DNA of 64,000 nucleotides, from the NCBI RefSeq assembly GCF_004319545.1, contig NZ_CP036313.1, forward strand, positions 2,916,501-2,980,500. Direction: 5' to 3'. The stretch comes from Desulfobacter hydrogenophilus. Lineage in GTDB: Bacteria > Desulfobacterota > Desulfobacteria > Desulfobacterales > Desulfobacteraceae. Position 1 is the first letter of the stretch, and every line of letters starts with the position of its first letter. The position numbers were made by a program, and so were the translations under genes. Below are positions 1-8,833 of the stretch, one piece after another. The notes under the pieces are model-generated. The model was not told the DNA's origin and made no database searches. It saw only the letters and a list, made by a program, of their open reading frames with translations.

Positions 1-951
1 TTCCAGAAGCTCCCGGGCCTTGGATATATCTGCCAGGGAATGACGAACATCTCCCGGTCTGAAGTCCCTGTATTCCGGAGTTACGCCGACGCGGTCCGGC
101 AGTATTTCGGTCACCCGGTCACGGATCAATGAAAACAGCTGATTTAACGTGGTGTGCTGCCCAAACGCAACATTATATACCTGGTCGGCGGCGTTTTCCC
201 CGGCCGTTGCTGCCAGCAGATTGGCCTGAACGCAATTATCGATGAAACAAAAATCCCGGCTGGTTTCACCGTCGCCATTTATATAAACCGTGTTTTTACG
301 GATTAAAGCTCCAAACCATAAAGGAATTACTGCGGCATAAGCCCCATTAGGATCCTGGCGGCGGCCAAACACATTAAAATACCGCAACCCGATGCTTTTA
401 AACCCGTAGGTGGAAGCAAACACCCGGGCGTATAACTCATTGACCAGCTTTGTCACGGCATAGGGGGAAAGAGGGTTGCCGATATTCTCTTCTTTTTTGG
501 GAAGTGTTGGATGATCCCCATAGGTGGAACTTGACGCAGCATATACAAACCGTTTTACGTCCGCGTCACGGGCTGCGGTCAGCATATTTAAAAAGCCTGT
601 AATATTGTTTTCATTGGTGGTCAAGGGATCAGCAACAGACCGGGGGACGGAACCTAAGGCGGCCTGGTGAAGTACATAGTCCTGCCCTTTGCAAGCAGCC
701 GCGCAGGTGCCGGCATTGGTGATATCCCCTTCAATAAAAGAAAATTTCTGCCATGCATTAGGACCCACGGCCTCTTTGACCTGGTCCAGATTATGCTGAA
801 ATCCTGTGGAAAAATTATCCAAGCCGGTCACTGTCTGCCCAAGATTAAGCAGGGTTTCCAGAAGATTTGAGCCAATGAACCCGGCGCATCCGGTGATCAG
901 CCAAGCTTTTGGATTCTCTTTCAAATTTTGCTGAATTAATGTAAAACGCAT
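1..951 (-). CDS. NAD-dependent UDP-sugar epimerase, WbpP/TviC-like (3' end outside window)
   Basis: Reading the minus strand from the ATG at 951 gives an open frame of 317 codons that runs off the window edge, so the C-terminus is missing. It is an extended short-chain dehydrogenase: the NAD-binding glycine motif TGCAGFIG lies at about residues 20-27, a Ser-rich strand ending SSSTYG near 140-146, and the catalytic YAVTK near 164-168. The order and spacing, and the segment [20 protein letters not shown], match UDP-N-acetylglucosamine C4-epimerases such as WbpP and Vi-antigen TviC, which supply UDP-GalNAc-type precursors for surface polysaccharide. It points the same way as the PEP-CTERM/exosortase-type genes that follow. 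The exact sugar cannot be read from the sequence. Confidence 0.85.
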   Translation of the reverse strand, partial: MRFTLIQQNLKENPKAWLITGCAGFIGSNLLETLLNLGQTVTGLDNFSTGFQHNLDQVKEAVGPNAWQKFSFIEGDITNAGTCAAACKGQDYVLHQAALGSVPRSVADPLTTNENNITGFLNMLTAARDADVKRFVYAASSSTYGDHPTLPKKEENIGNPLSPYAVTKLVNELYARVFASTYGFKSIGLRYFNVFGRRQDPNGAYAAVIPLWFGALIRKNTVYINGDGETSRDFCFIDNCVQANLLAATAGENAADQVYNVAFGQHTTLNQLFSLIRDRVTEILPDRVGVTPEYRDFRPGDVRHSLADISKARELLE

Positions 952-997
952 ATGTGTGTCCTTGATGTTTGATGTATGTCGATCACAACCTTCTGTT

Positions 998-1717
998 TTA
1001 CCACAGTTCCCAGTGCCCGAAGTAATAGACATAAAGGGCCAGTCCGATATTGGTTACCCCGTGGGCAACAATGCAGGAAATCAGATCTTTTCTAAATATC
1101 CACAAAAGGGCCATGAGTACGCCGTAGGCAATGGCTGCGGGCCATTCGGCAACTATATGGCCCGCGGCAAAAATAATAGTTGAAATTACAATGGCGTAAA
1201 CGGTCCACTGCCCTGGTGCCACATCAAAAATACTGGCCTTGTCCAGGGCTGCAGAAAAGGCTTTTGGCGTTTTTTGCCTGCGCAGCAGATCCCATTGCAG
1301 GGCTACCCGGAAGACGAATCCGCGCATGAACAACTCTTCAAAAACAGGCACCACAAAACCGGCCGTCAAAAGCCTTAGGATAAATCCGAGATCAGACCAC
1401 GGTGCCCCATCCTCAGGGTTGGTAAACGGGGTATATGAACCGCACCACACCACCAGTCCAATGATTCCGAAAACGATTCCCCACAAACAGGAAATCCATT
1501 TATTTTTGGGGCCAGTTAAAGGAATGTACCATTTCCAGGCCCAGATTAAAAGTCCGGGTACAATCACCAGCTTTATTGTATATATGATTTCTTCGGGCAG
1601 CTTATCATGCAGAACAGAAGAAAAAAATACATAAGCGAAATACGGTGCTGCATAGGGAATCAGCAGATCCATATTTTTCCATTTTTCCCGGGAAGAGGCG
1701 GTGTCGGATGTACTCAC
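998..1717 (-). CDS. CPBP/CAAX-type intramembrane metalloprotease, exosortase-locus type
   Basis: A 239-residue polytopic membrane protein with the three CPBP signatures: EELFMR at 127-132, FAAGH at 183-187 and HGVTN at 219-223. These supply the glutamates and histidines of a membrane-embedded zinc site. Length, the HGVTN motif and the short C-terminal W..W tail recall the CAAX-protease-related family found in EPS/PEP-CTERM exosortase loci. The neighbouring PEP-CTERM protein and PrsT-like lipoprotein support that. The substrate is unknown; processing of exosortase substrates is an inference from context. Confidence 0.8.
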   Translation of the reverse strand: MSTSDTASSREKWKNMDLLIPYAAPYFAYVFFSSVLHDKLPEEIIYTIKLVIVPGLLIWAWKWYIPLTGPKNKWISCLWGIVFGIIGLVVWCGSYTPFTNPEDGAPWSDLGFILRLLTAGFVVPVFEELFMRGFVFRVALQWDLLRRQKTPKAFSAALDKASIFDVAPGQWTVYAIVISTIIFAAGHIVAEWPAAIAYGVLMALLWIFRKDLISCIVAHGVTNIGLALYVYYFGHWELW

Positions 1718-1765
1718 AGAAATTCCTTTTTATGATCCAATTGAAAACAAATCACCTTCACAAAA

Positions 1766-1802
1766 AAATAGGCGGCATTTCCAACTTTAATGCCGCCTAT
1801 TT
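1766..1802 (-). terminator. Rho-independent terminator of the PEP-CTERM gene
   Basis: A perfect 14-bp stem (1766-1779 with 1789-1802) has a GC-rich core, GGCGGC, and a 9-nt loop. On the minus strand it is followed by a run of T (1762-1768 read in complement). It lies just past the stop codon of the minus-strand PEP-CTERM gene. Confidence 0.85.
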
Positions 1803-1829
1803 GAATCGTTTATGTATCAGCTAATTTTT

Positions 1830-2735
1830 TCAGTTTTTCAAGCGCTTTCTACGTCCCAGCGCGCCGGCGAATAGCAGTCCCATGCCAAAGAGCATCATGG
1901 TGGCGGGTTCGGGGACGGGATCGCCACCGCCAGAAGGCATTCCAGGAATGGCAGTCTGGGCAGCCAGGAAGTCGTTGCCGCAGGAGGGTTGCCAGTACAT
2001 AACCATGGAATCGTTTTGCTTGAACAGGGTCAATAATTGGTTCACGGCATCATTATTATATTTAGCAAGATCAATCATGACTTCCATTGTAGAAATGTAG
2101 TCTCCCACGTAGTAGTCTCTATAGCGGGTGTAAGCAACTTCATATTTCCCATCCAAGGGAGTATCAAATTTAAATTTCTTGGTGTCATCTGTGTCACTGA
2201 CCTGGTAGTCTGTGCGAAAATTATCAATATCTGTTTTATTGGCTGATTCGTTCGCAAATCCGCCCACAAGCAGTGTTAGATCCACATCGTAACCATTCGA
2301 CTGGTCCCAAGTAATGTCAAAGTCAAAGCCAAAATCCGCCAGCCCCCAGTCGTTTTGAATGATCTTACCGTCACTGTTGGCTGCACCAAAGTCAAAAAGG
2401 AAATCTCCTGGAGAGGTATTATCTTCTCCCTTTTTTAAATTGTATTCCGTCTGAATGGCAAAATGCAATTTATTATCCTTAATATATACCCCCAACTCCT
2501 GAAGGTCGTAGTCACTCGGACCGGATTGGTTCCCATATTCAACCATGACATTTTTTAACGTGGTGGCGCTGTCAAATTTACTAATTACATTTACTCCCGT
2601 TCCAACGTTCGCCCAGTCATTCGAATCGGTGTAAATTAGATACCCGTCAATGTTCGGGGCAGCCAACGAAGCAGATGTCCAGATAAGGCCTGCGGTAAGG
2701 AGCGTTGCGATAAAAAGGCATTTTTTCATAATCAT
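1830..2735 (-). CDS. PEP-CTERM sorting domain protein
   Basis: A 301-residue exported protein. The N-terminus is a signal peptide (MIMKK, then a hydrophobic stretch ending SLAA). The C-terminus carries the tripartite PEP-CTERM signal: VPEPAT, a hydrophobic helix (LFGMGLLFAGAL) and the basic tail GRRKRLKN. Such proteins are transported, cleaved and released or anchored by an exosortase. The body is Asp/Asn/Thr-rich with no enzymatic motif, which suggests a structural or matrix protein. It has its own terminator and a long upstream gap, so it is probably monocistronic. No exosortase gene is in the window, so the cognate enzyme must be elsewhere. Confidence 0.88.
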   Translation of the reverse strand: MIMKKCLFIATLLTAGLIWTSASLAAPNIDGYLIYTDSNDWANVGTGVNVISKFDSATTLKNVMVEYGNQSGPSDYDLQELGVYIKDNKLHFAIQTEYNLKKGEDNTSPGDFLFDFGAANSDGKIIQNDWGLADFGFDFDITWDQSNGYDVDLTLLVGGFANESANKTDIDNFRTDYQVSDTDDTKKFKFDTPLDGKYEVAYTRYRDYYVGDYISTMEVMIDLAKYNNDAVNQLLTLFKQNDSMVMYWQPSCGNDFLAAQTAIPGMPSGGGDPVPEPATMMLFGMGLLFAGALGRRKRLKN

Positions 2736-3149
2736 TTCCTAAGCTCTTAATTGTTTTTGGAAAATAATAATTTATTTTAAGTGCCTTTTTGTTATGCAAA
2801 CAAAATGCCGAACATCTTATATATATCCTTTTTAGTCAGTTTTATGTTTCATATCGGCAATCCTAAACATGAAATGTTTTAGTTTGAAATCTCGCACAAA
2901 GACACAAAATACAAGCATTTTCTCTGTTTTTACGGACCGTTGTGACTTTGTGCAAGAATAACATCAGAATTGCAGGTTCCACATATTTTTACTAAGCTGT
3001 CTCACGATTTTTTTTTGAATGATTCAGTTAAAATGATGATAGCTTGCACAATTATAAAAAATTATGAAATATTCTATTTATTATTATGAAATAAATGTAA
3101 TACATTATAGAAAAATATACATTTTTAATTATCGTCCTTCGTTCAAGCA
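2736..3149. other. AT-rich intergenic gap with a CACAAAG-type inverted repeat
   Basis: This 414-bp gap between two minus-strand genes has no ORF with coding character. It is strongly AT-rich, especially 3040-3130. It contains an inverted pair of GCACAAAG (2894-2901) and CTTTGTGC (2946-2953) with a degenerate CACAAA/TTGTG repeat between. The promoter of the PEP-CTERM gene should lie at its left end, but no clear -35/-10 pair could be chosen. Confidence 0.6.
2894..2953. repeat. CACAAAG inverted repeat, copy 1
   Basis: GCACAAAG and its exact complement CTTTGTGC are separated by 44 bp, with further ACACAAA and GTGAC echoes inside. A related arrangement occurs upstream of the tesA-like gene near 30737-30802. 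It resembles short intergenic repeats built on alternating CACAAAG words; function unknown. Confidence 0.4.
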
Positions 3150-5510
3150 TTAATTATTTTCATTAAGCATCGTTCTGGCCGTTGCGGCGTTCCTGAACCC
3201 CGGGTCGATCTTCAGGGCCTTTCTAAAGTATTGCCGTGCTTTTTCAAACTCCTGATCCCGGTAAAGGGCCATGCCGTAGTGGAAACAGGTCAGGGCAGAA
3301 TCCGGATTCAGCTTCAGGCTTTCCTCCAATTCAGACAGGGCATTGAGGTTATTGCCTTTCTGGTAATACACCCATCCCATGGTATCAAGTACATTGGCGT
3401 TTTTCGGAGCTTTTTTCCTGGCAATGCCTGCATATTTTAATGCTTCATCAGTGCCGTCCTTTTTTTCGGAGAGAATAAAGGCAAGATTGTTCGCCGCATC
3501 TATATGTTGTGGGGCTCGTTCCAATACTTTTCTATAGTAGGTCTCAGCCTGGATAAGATTGCCGGACAGGTCATAAATGAACCCCATGGCAATGAGAGCC
3601 GGTACAAAATCCGGATTACGCTCTTCCACTTCTTTATATATGGCAAGGGCCTTGTGCTGCTTTTTTTGTGCCATCAGGAGTTTTGCCATATGCATTTTAG
3701 GGGAAATAAAATCAGGGGCTTCCTGGGCTGCCTTTGAAAATTGGTCAAAGGCAATTTTAGGTTGCCCGGCGGTCAGGTAGATCTCCCCTGCCAGGTTGTC
3801 GAAAAAAGGCGCATCGCGTTTTTCAGAGGTGGCTGCCATGGTCTTTACCAGGTCAAGAGCCTGGGTATATTTTTTCTGGGACAAGTAGACATTAACCATC
3901 ATTTTTACGATGCCTGTTTGCCTGGAGTTCATATCATATGCTTTTTGAAAGTATTCCAAAGCCTGTTCCGGCTGGGCGGTAGATGCGTATAAAAGGCCCA
4001 GGCGGATATAAGCCGGTATATACCGGGGTCTGTTTGCGATAATCGTCAGGAGAATGTCTTCGGCTCTTTTTTTATCCCCTTCCAAAAGACGCAACCCGGA
4101 TAAAAGGGTCATGATCTTTGTATTGGGTTTGGACAATTTAAAAATATGCCCCATCTGCTCTTTTGCTTTGGTGAGATTCTTTTCAAGAATATAGATTTCC
4201 AGCAGTTTGATCCGGGCCTCCAGAAATTCGGGATCCAGGGTGACCGCGGCCATAAGATTGCTCTTGATCTGGTCCTGCTCAAACTCTTCGGGATTGTCCA
4301 GCATACCTTGGGCAGCCCTGAAGATTTTCTGCTCGGGCCTGTCTGTAGCACCTCGTTCGGCAATACATAAGGCTCTGTAGTAATAGGCCTTGGCATTGAG
4401 CTGGTTCAGGGAAACGACTTTGTCAAAGTTGTCCAGGGCGGCCTTGAAATTGTCCTGGGCCATAAATACCCGGCCCTGCTGAAACAGTGCGTCCGTATTA
4501 TCGTTATCCATGGACAATACTTTTTCAACAAGTGATTGGGCCTCGTCCACCATGTCGAACTGAAGGTAGATTTGGGCCAATCCGGTCAGGATCAGAGGAT
4601 TTTCAGGCTGTTTGTCCAGGGCGTTCTGCATGATGGCAATCGCCTTTTCCTTTTCTCCTTTGCGGGTATAAAACTGCGCCAGGTTCATCCGGGGCTCCAC
4701 CCTATCTTCTGCATGACGTACAGCTTCCTGGAAATAGTTCTCCGCAAGGTCAAACTGCCTGCGACTTTGATAAAACTGCGCCAGGTCCGTATATTTGTGA
4801 ATTTTGATCCCCGGGGTGTCCAGCATCTGTTTTAAAAGGGCTTCCGCCTTGTCCCATTTATTTTGAAGGCTGTAAAGGCGGGCCAGGCCTGTGTAGGCCT
4901 GGCGAGATGAGGGGTCATGCTTTATGGCGGACAAGTAGGCCTGTTCGGCCTTATCAAAGGCATTGGTTCTCAAATAGAGAGCGGCCAAAGAAACGTAGGT
5001 TTTGGTGTTTTTATCATCAAAAGATACGGCCTTGTTCAAGGTCTCAATAGCGGACTGCACATCGCGTTCCTTCAATTGAAGCCCGGAAAGAAGGTGAAGG
5101 GCTTCAACTGATGTAGGAGATGCTTCCAGGACTTTTGCAATATAGTTCCGAGCCTCAAGAAGACTGCCGGTCTGGATATAGATCTGGGCAAGCCGTAACA
5201 GTGGAAGCGTGCTGGCCGGATTGGCTTTGGCAGCCAGGTTATAATACCGAATTGCGTTGTTGATCTGCCTGTTGAGGATATATGCTTCAGCCAGTTCAAA
5301 AAGCGCGATATCGTTTTTTTGATCTAAATTGACGGCATTCCTGTATTCAATGATGGCCGTCTGGATTTTGTTTTGGGCAATGAATTTTCTTGCATTCTCA
5401 ATGTGCGATCTGGCCTGGGCGGCATTTTTGTCTGCCTCACTAGTGCATCCTGCCGTAAGGACCAGAATACAGGCGCACAGTATAAAAATAATGCGACGGT
5501 ATCGGATCAT
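3150..5510 (-). CDS. PrsT-like TPR lipoprotein of a PEP-CTERM/EPS system
   Basis: A 786-residue lipoprotein with a signal peptide ending in the lipobox LTAGC (lipidated Cys22), followed by tetratricopeptide repeats from about residue 30 to the end. More than fifteen helical pairs with the usual A-L-x-Y / A-x-x-Y-Y-R pattern are visible. Length and the lipoprotein-plus-TPR layout fit the PEP-CTERM system TPR lipoprotein PrsT, which is thought to act as a periplasmic or outer-membrane scaffold for polysaccharide export. The next gene upstream on the same strand is a secretion-type ATPase, as in such loci. A specific role here is inferred from context only. Confidence 0.75.
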   Translation of the reverse strand: MIRYRRIIFILCACILVLTAGCTSEADKNAAQARSHIENARKFIAQNKIQTAIIEYRNAVNLDQKNDIALFELAEAYILNRQINNAIRYYNLAAKANPASTLPLLRLAQIYIQTGSLLEARNYIAKVLEASPTSVEALHLLSGLQLKERDVQSAIETLNKAVSFDDKNTKTYVSLAALYLRTNAFDKAEQAYLSAIKHDPSSRQAYTGLARLYSLQNKWDKAEALLKQMLDTPGIKIHKYTDLAQFYQSRRQFDLAENYFQEAVRHAEDRVEPRMNLAQFYTRKGEKEKAIAIMQNALDKQPENPLILTGLAQIYLQFDMVDEAQSLVEKVLSMDNDNTDALFQQGRVFMAQDNFKAALDNFDKVVSLNQLNAKAYYYRALCIAERGATDRPEQKIFRAAQGMLDNPEEFEQDQIKSNLMAAVTLDPEFLEARIKLLEIYILEKNLTKAKEQMGHIFKLSKPNTKIMTLLSGLRLLEGDKKRAEDILLTIIANRPRYIPAYIRLGLLYASTAQPEQALEYFQKAYDMNSRQTGIVKMMVNVYLSQKKYTQALDLVKTMAATSEKRDAPFFDNLAGEIYLTAGQPKIAFDQFSKAAQEAPDFISPKMHMAKLLMAQKKQHKALAIYKEVEERNPDFVPALIAMGFIYDLSGNLIQAETYYRKVLERAPQHIDAANNLAFILSEKKDGTDEALKYAGIARKKAPKNANVLDTMGWVYYQKGNNLNALSELEESLKLNPDSALTCFHYGMALYRDQEFEKARQYFRKALKIDPGFRNAATARTMLNENN

Positions 5511-5567
5511 AATTATTCCTTTGTGTAATGGGCTAATATTTATCAGTTCTCATAAAATTAGTGCGTC

Positions 5568-7115
5568 CTATTCAATCACCTCTATTTCAACCCTGCGGTT
5601 CATCATCCGGCCCCATGCCGTATCATTTTTTTCAACGGGGTCCTGTCCGCCTCTGCCCTGGATTTTCATCTGATAGCTTTTGACACCCTGTCCTAGAAGA
5701 AAGCTTTTGACGATAGTCGCCCTGAATTCGGATAATTTTACATTATACGTACCATTCTCACTAGCATCCGTATATCCGGTAATGAGAATTTTTGAGTTTG
5801 GATGAACAATCAGGGATTTTGAAACAGCATTAAGCTTTCTAAGGTCTTCTTCAATAATTGCATCTCCGTTAGATTTAAACCTGATTGTAATTTTATCCTT
5901 TGGAAGTAGGCGAGGGGGATTATTTAGTTTTGGTGATGGATTTGTTTCCGGGTGTTCAATATTCCGGACAACGGGTTTATTTTCCGGCTGTAGCGTTTGA
6001 TCTGGCTTTTGTTCTTCTACTAGTTCCTGTCTTTGATCAAACGGCTGTGTTCCCTGGGAACGCATGGAGAAAAAATGGTCCGGGAACATAAAGTACCAGG
6101 CAAAAATAAAAAACAAGATTAAAGTTACCAGCTTGTCCCATGAAAATAGATTGTTTTGCGGTTGTGGAGCTGGGGAGACTGGGGGGACCGGATGCTGCAC
6201 CGGCGGATAAGGATCAAAAGCACGGTTAGACAGGTCCCCCGGGGATTCATTTTTATTTTTAGGGCGTGTACCGGACTCAAAGGGATCATTGATGTCACGG
6301 TTGTGAACATGAGCCGGGATTTTAAGCTCTTTTGCGCATTCCTTTACAATGCCTGCATCAATGACCCGCTGTTCCCTGACAAATCCGGACAACAGGGAAT
6401 GATCGCATAAAATATTAATGCGTCTTGGAAAGCCACCTGAATATAGAAAAATTTCCTGAACCGCATCCCAATCAAACAGCCGCTCCTGTGTGCCTGCAAC
6501 CTTAAGCCGGTGGCGGATATATGCATCCACCTCCTCCGGGGTCAAGGGGTCCAGGTTGAAGTTGAGGGTCATCCGCTGGAGGACCGCCCTGTTCTGGGGC
6601 CTGTTTAAAATTTCATTGAATTCGTTTTGTCCGATGAAAAAAATATTGATCAGTTTTGCATTCGGTTTTTCAATATTTGACAGCAGGCGGATCTCTTCAA
6701 GCATTTCCTGGGTGAGCAGTTGGGCTTCGTCAATGATGAGAAGCACCTTTTTATTTTTTTCACTCGCGCGGAGCAGAAAATTTTTAAAATGGGCAAGAAA
6801 TGCGCCCTTGGATGTAAATTCCCTGTCTATGCCGAAGGACGCGGCAATATAATTAAAAAAATCAAGTTTAATCAGGCTGGGATCCGGCACAGCGGTGTAG
6901 ATGATATCCTGTCCAAGGCTCTGGATTAATGCGTTGATCAGGGAGGTTTTGCCTGTTCCCACATCCCCGGTTAAAAGCAGGAACCCCTTGTTATCCAAGA
7001 TGCCGTATTTAAGTGTGGCAAGGGCTTCCTGGTGCTTTTCCCCGAACCACATAAATGCGGGATCACAGCTGATCTGAAAGGGGGGTAACTTGAGATTGTA
7101 GAATTCATTGTACAT
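5568..7115 (-). CDS. ExeA-type AAA ATPase fused to an OmpA-like peptidoglycan-binding domain
   Basis: A 515-residue fusion. Residues 1-270 form an ExeA/PEP-CTERM-locus ATPase: Walker A GDVGTGKTS (50-57), Walker B LLIIDEAQ near 125-132, and the family opening FYNLKLPPFQ. A Pro-rich linker is followed by one membrane helix near 333-348 (LILFFIFAWYFMF). Residues from about 405 to the end are an OmpA_C domain (ILITGYTDAS, then NRRVEIEV) predicted to bind peptidoglycan in the periplasm. The ATPase would thus be cytoplasmic and coupled across the inner membrane to the cell wall. Its ATG directly follows the TAA of the upstream gene, so the two are co-transcribed. Classical XrtA-associated ATPases lack the OmpA tail. 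Confidence 0.8.
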   Translation of the reverse strand: MYNEFYNLKLPPFQISCDPAFMWFGEKHQEALATLKYGILDNKGFLLLTGDVGTGKTSLINALIQSLGQDIIYTAVPDPSLIKLDFFNYIAASFGIDREFTSKGAFLAHFKNFLLRASEKNKKVLLIIDEAQLLTQEMLEEIRLLSNIEKPNAKLINIFFIGQNEFNEILNRPQNRAVLQRMTLNFNLDPLTPEEVDAYIRHRLKVAGTQERLFDWDAVQEIFLYSGGFPRRINILCDHSLLSGFVREQRVIDAGIVKECAKELKIPAHVHNRDINDPFESGTRPKNKNESPGDLSNRAFDPYPPVQHPVPPVSPAPQPQNNLFSWDKLVTLILFFIFAWYFMFPDHFFSMRSQGTQPFDQRQELVEEQKPDQTLQPENKPVVRNIEHPETNPSPKLNNPPRLLPKDKITIRFKSNGDAIIEEDLRKLNAVSKSLIVHPNSKILITGYTDASENGTYNVKLSEFRATIVKSFLLGQGVKSYQMKIQGRGGQDPVEKNDTAWGRMMNRRVEIEVIE

Positions 7116-8273
7116 TTATAAATTATGGAGATATTCCATATCCTTGGTTTGAGTCTGTTTTGTTCCGATTACCACCACCTGGGTTTTGTTGGGATGATTC
7201 ATGAAATAAAGCCTGCCGTTATATGCAAACAGTACTTCAAAGCAGGTGGCTTTATGCTTCTTGCCTGAAAATACCTTTCGTTTTACGATTACCGATCCCG
7301 GGTCCCGGTCCAGCTGGTGAATGGTTTCTTCTGCCTTGATCTGCTGGTCTTCGGTCAGGTTTATAAATCCGTTTAAGGCTTTTCTGCTCATTTCAACGTG
7401 CTTGTATAGGGTTTTGAACCGTTTGGATATAAAATTAAACTCTCCCCGTTTGGATTGTCCCGCGCTTTTTTTCCGTTCATACTTTTCAAGGTTTGACTTG
7501 AGTTCATTTATCTCAACGTCCCGCCGCTCCTTTAATTCAATATATGTGTTGAGCTGGTCTTCAAGGCCGATGATCTCGTTGAACATTTCATCTTCATTTA
7601 TTTTTGCTTTTTTTTGTTCCGATTGGTATTTTTTATCTAATTGTTTGATATTTTTGAATAGTTCCGCCCGTTCCCGCGTTAGGTCTTCCTCCAGCTTTTC
7701 ATGGCGCAGCTCATTTTTTTTTAAATCATGGATCAAGGCGTTTCTCGCTTCTCTTTCCTGCTCAGCCCTTTTGCTGCCCCGCCGATAAAATATAAAAAAG
7801 ATCAAAAGTGAAATACCGGAGTAAAGGGCAAAGATAAAATTCGCAAGAAACGATCCATGATCCATATGCAGGACGGCATGAACCTTGAGCCCGGAATTAA
7901 GAATTGAAAAGTTTTTATCTGCAACTGCCTGGGCATCGTAATAACCCGGTGAATCCTCCTTAAATCCGTCAGTTCCCACGTAGATGGGATAAATAATTTT
8001 CCCCCGGCCTTGTATTACTTGTACTTCCAGATCAAGTTTGGCCATTCGGATCAGGGCGTCCCGGTTTAAAATGGCCTGGATATTTTTTGCTATCTGGTCT
8101 TCAATGTGGACTGATCCGTTTAAAAGGTCACTGGAATTTCCGATAAACTCGTTTTCTATTTTTAAAAGATATTTTTTTTCCAGATAGTCACGGCAACCGG
8201 CGAGGGTAATCATATACAAAACCGGGGTGACGAGCAGACAGAAGACAACAACTTTAAATGGAAAATGTTTCAT
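7116..8273 (-). CDS. Membrane-anchored coiled-coil protein of unknown function
   Basis: A 385-residue protein that I do not recognise. It has an N-terminal hydrophobic segment (about residues 6-26, ending in TLAGC, a possible lipobox), an extracytoplasmic stretch of about 120 residues, a second membrane helix near 145-165 (FIFALYSGISLLIFFIFY), a long highly charged coiled coil (about 170-270) and a compact C-terminal domain (about 290-385). The C-terminal strands (VLFAYNGRLYF, then VVVIGTKQTQTK) faintly recall the RelE/HigB fold, but this is speculative. It is tightly linked to the ATPase-OmpA gene, with TAA directly followed by ATG, which suggests one membrane complex. Confidence 0.6.
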   Translation of the reverse strand: MKHFPFKVVVFCLLVTPVLYMITLAGCRDYLEKKYLLKIENEFIGNSSDLLNGSVHIEDQIAKNIQAILNRDALIRMAKLDLEVQVIQGRGKIIYPIYVGTDGFKEDSPGYYDAQAVADKNFSILNSGLKVHAVLHMDHGSFLANFIFALYSGISLLIFFIFYRRGSKRAEQEREARNALIHDLKKNELRHEKLEEDLTRERAELFKNIKQLDKKYQSEQKKAKINEDEMFNEIIGLEDQLNTYIELKERRDVEINELKSNLEKYERKKSAGQSKRGEFNFISKRFKTLYKHVEMSRKALNGFINLTEDQQIKAEETIHQLDRDPGSVIVKRKVFSGKKHKATCFEVLFAYNGRLYFMNHPNKTQVVVIGTKQTQTKDMEYLHNL

Positions 8274-8310
8274 AATGTCAAAATGAACAGCCCTGATGCA
8301 TCAGACAGGA

Positions 8311-8640
8311 TCAACGATCGGCCGAAGGAATGGTTATATCGTAGTCGCCTTTTTGTTTCTCTGCCTTGTTAAACTCTACGCTGGCGCTTAAGCGGTTTTT
8401 TACCAGAAAAAAATCAGGTCCTAAATCAGACGGGTTTGAAACCGATTCAGAATCCCGGTTTTCACCATAAAGGGCCTCAATCATATCTGATTCCAAAGTC
8501 TGGAGCTTGGCCCTTAATTCATCCGGTACAACCATAATATCCGCATTCTTTTCATCCAGAGAGCCCACAGTTAAAACACCCTGCTGCTCTATTATCCAGA
8601 TTCCTTTTTTGAATATTTTGGTTTCTTTTTTAGAGCCCAT
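8311..8640 (-). CDS. Small acidic/basic protein of unknown function
   Basis: A 109-residue soluble protein without signal peptide or membrane segment. It is 37 bp upstream of the coiled-coil gene on the same strand, so probably the first gene of the unit that ends with the ATPase-OmpA fusion. The sequence (WIIEQQGVLTVGS, then MVVPDELRAKLQTLE) shows a small beta-rich start and one amphipathic helix. No family is recognised; a cytoplasmic accessory role for the ATPase is a guess from position. Confidence 0.55.
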   Translation of the reverse strand: MGSKKETKIFKKGIWIIEQQGVLTVGSLDEKNADIMVVPDELRAKLQTLESDMIEALYGENRDSESVSNPSDLGPDFFLVKNRLSASVEFNKAEKQKGDYDITIPSADR

Positions 8641-8833
8641 ATTTTTCTCCGTCCATTTCTTGATGAGGTTATGTAAGGATTCAAATTTTGGAAACCATAG
8701 ACTAAAGAGTACCTTCTAAAGCGCAAAACTGCAAGATATTTTAGGGCCTTGCTTAAGCCACCCATATGTAAAATTAATGTGCTTTAAAATTTTAAGAAGT
8801 TTAATTTTCCTGGATTATGCGATTGTCGGCAGG

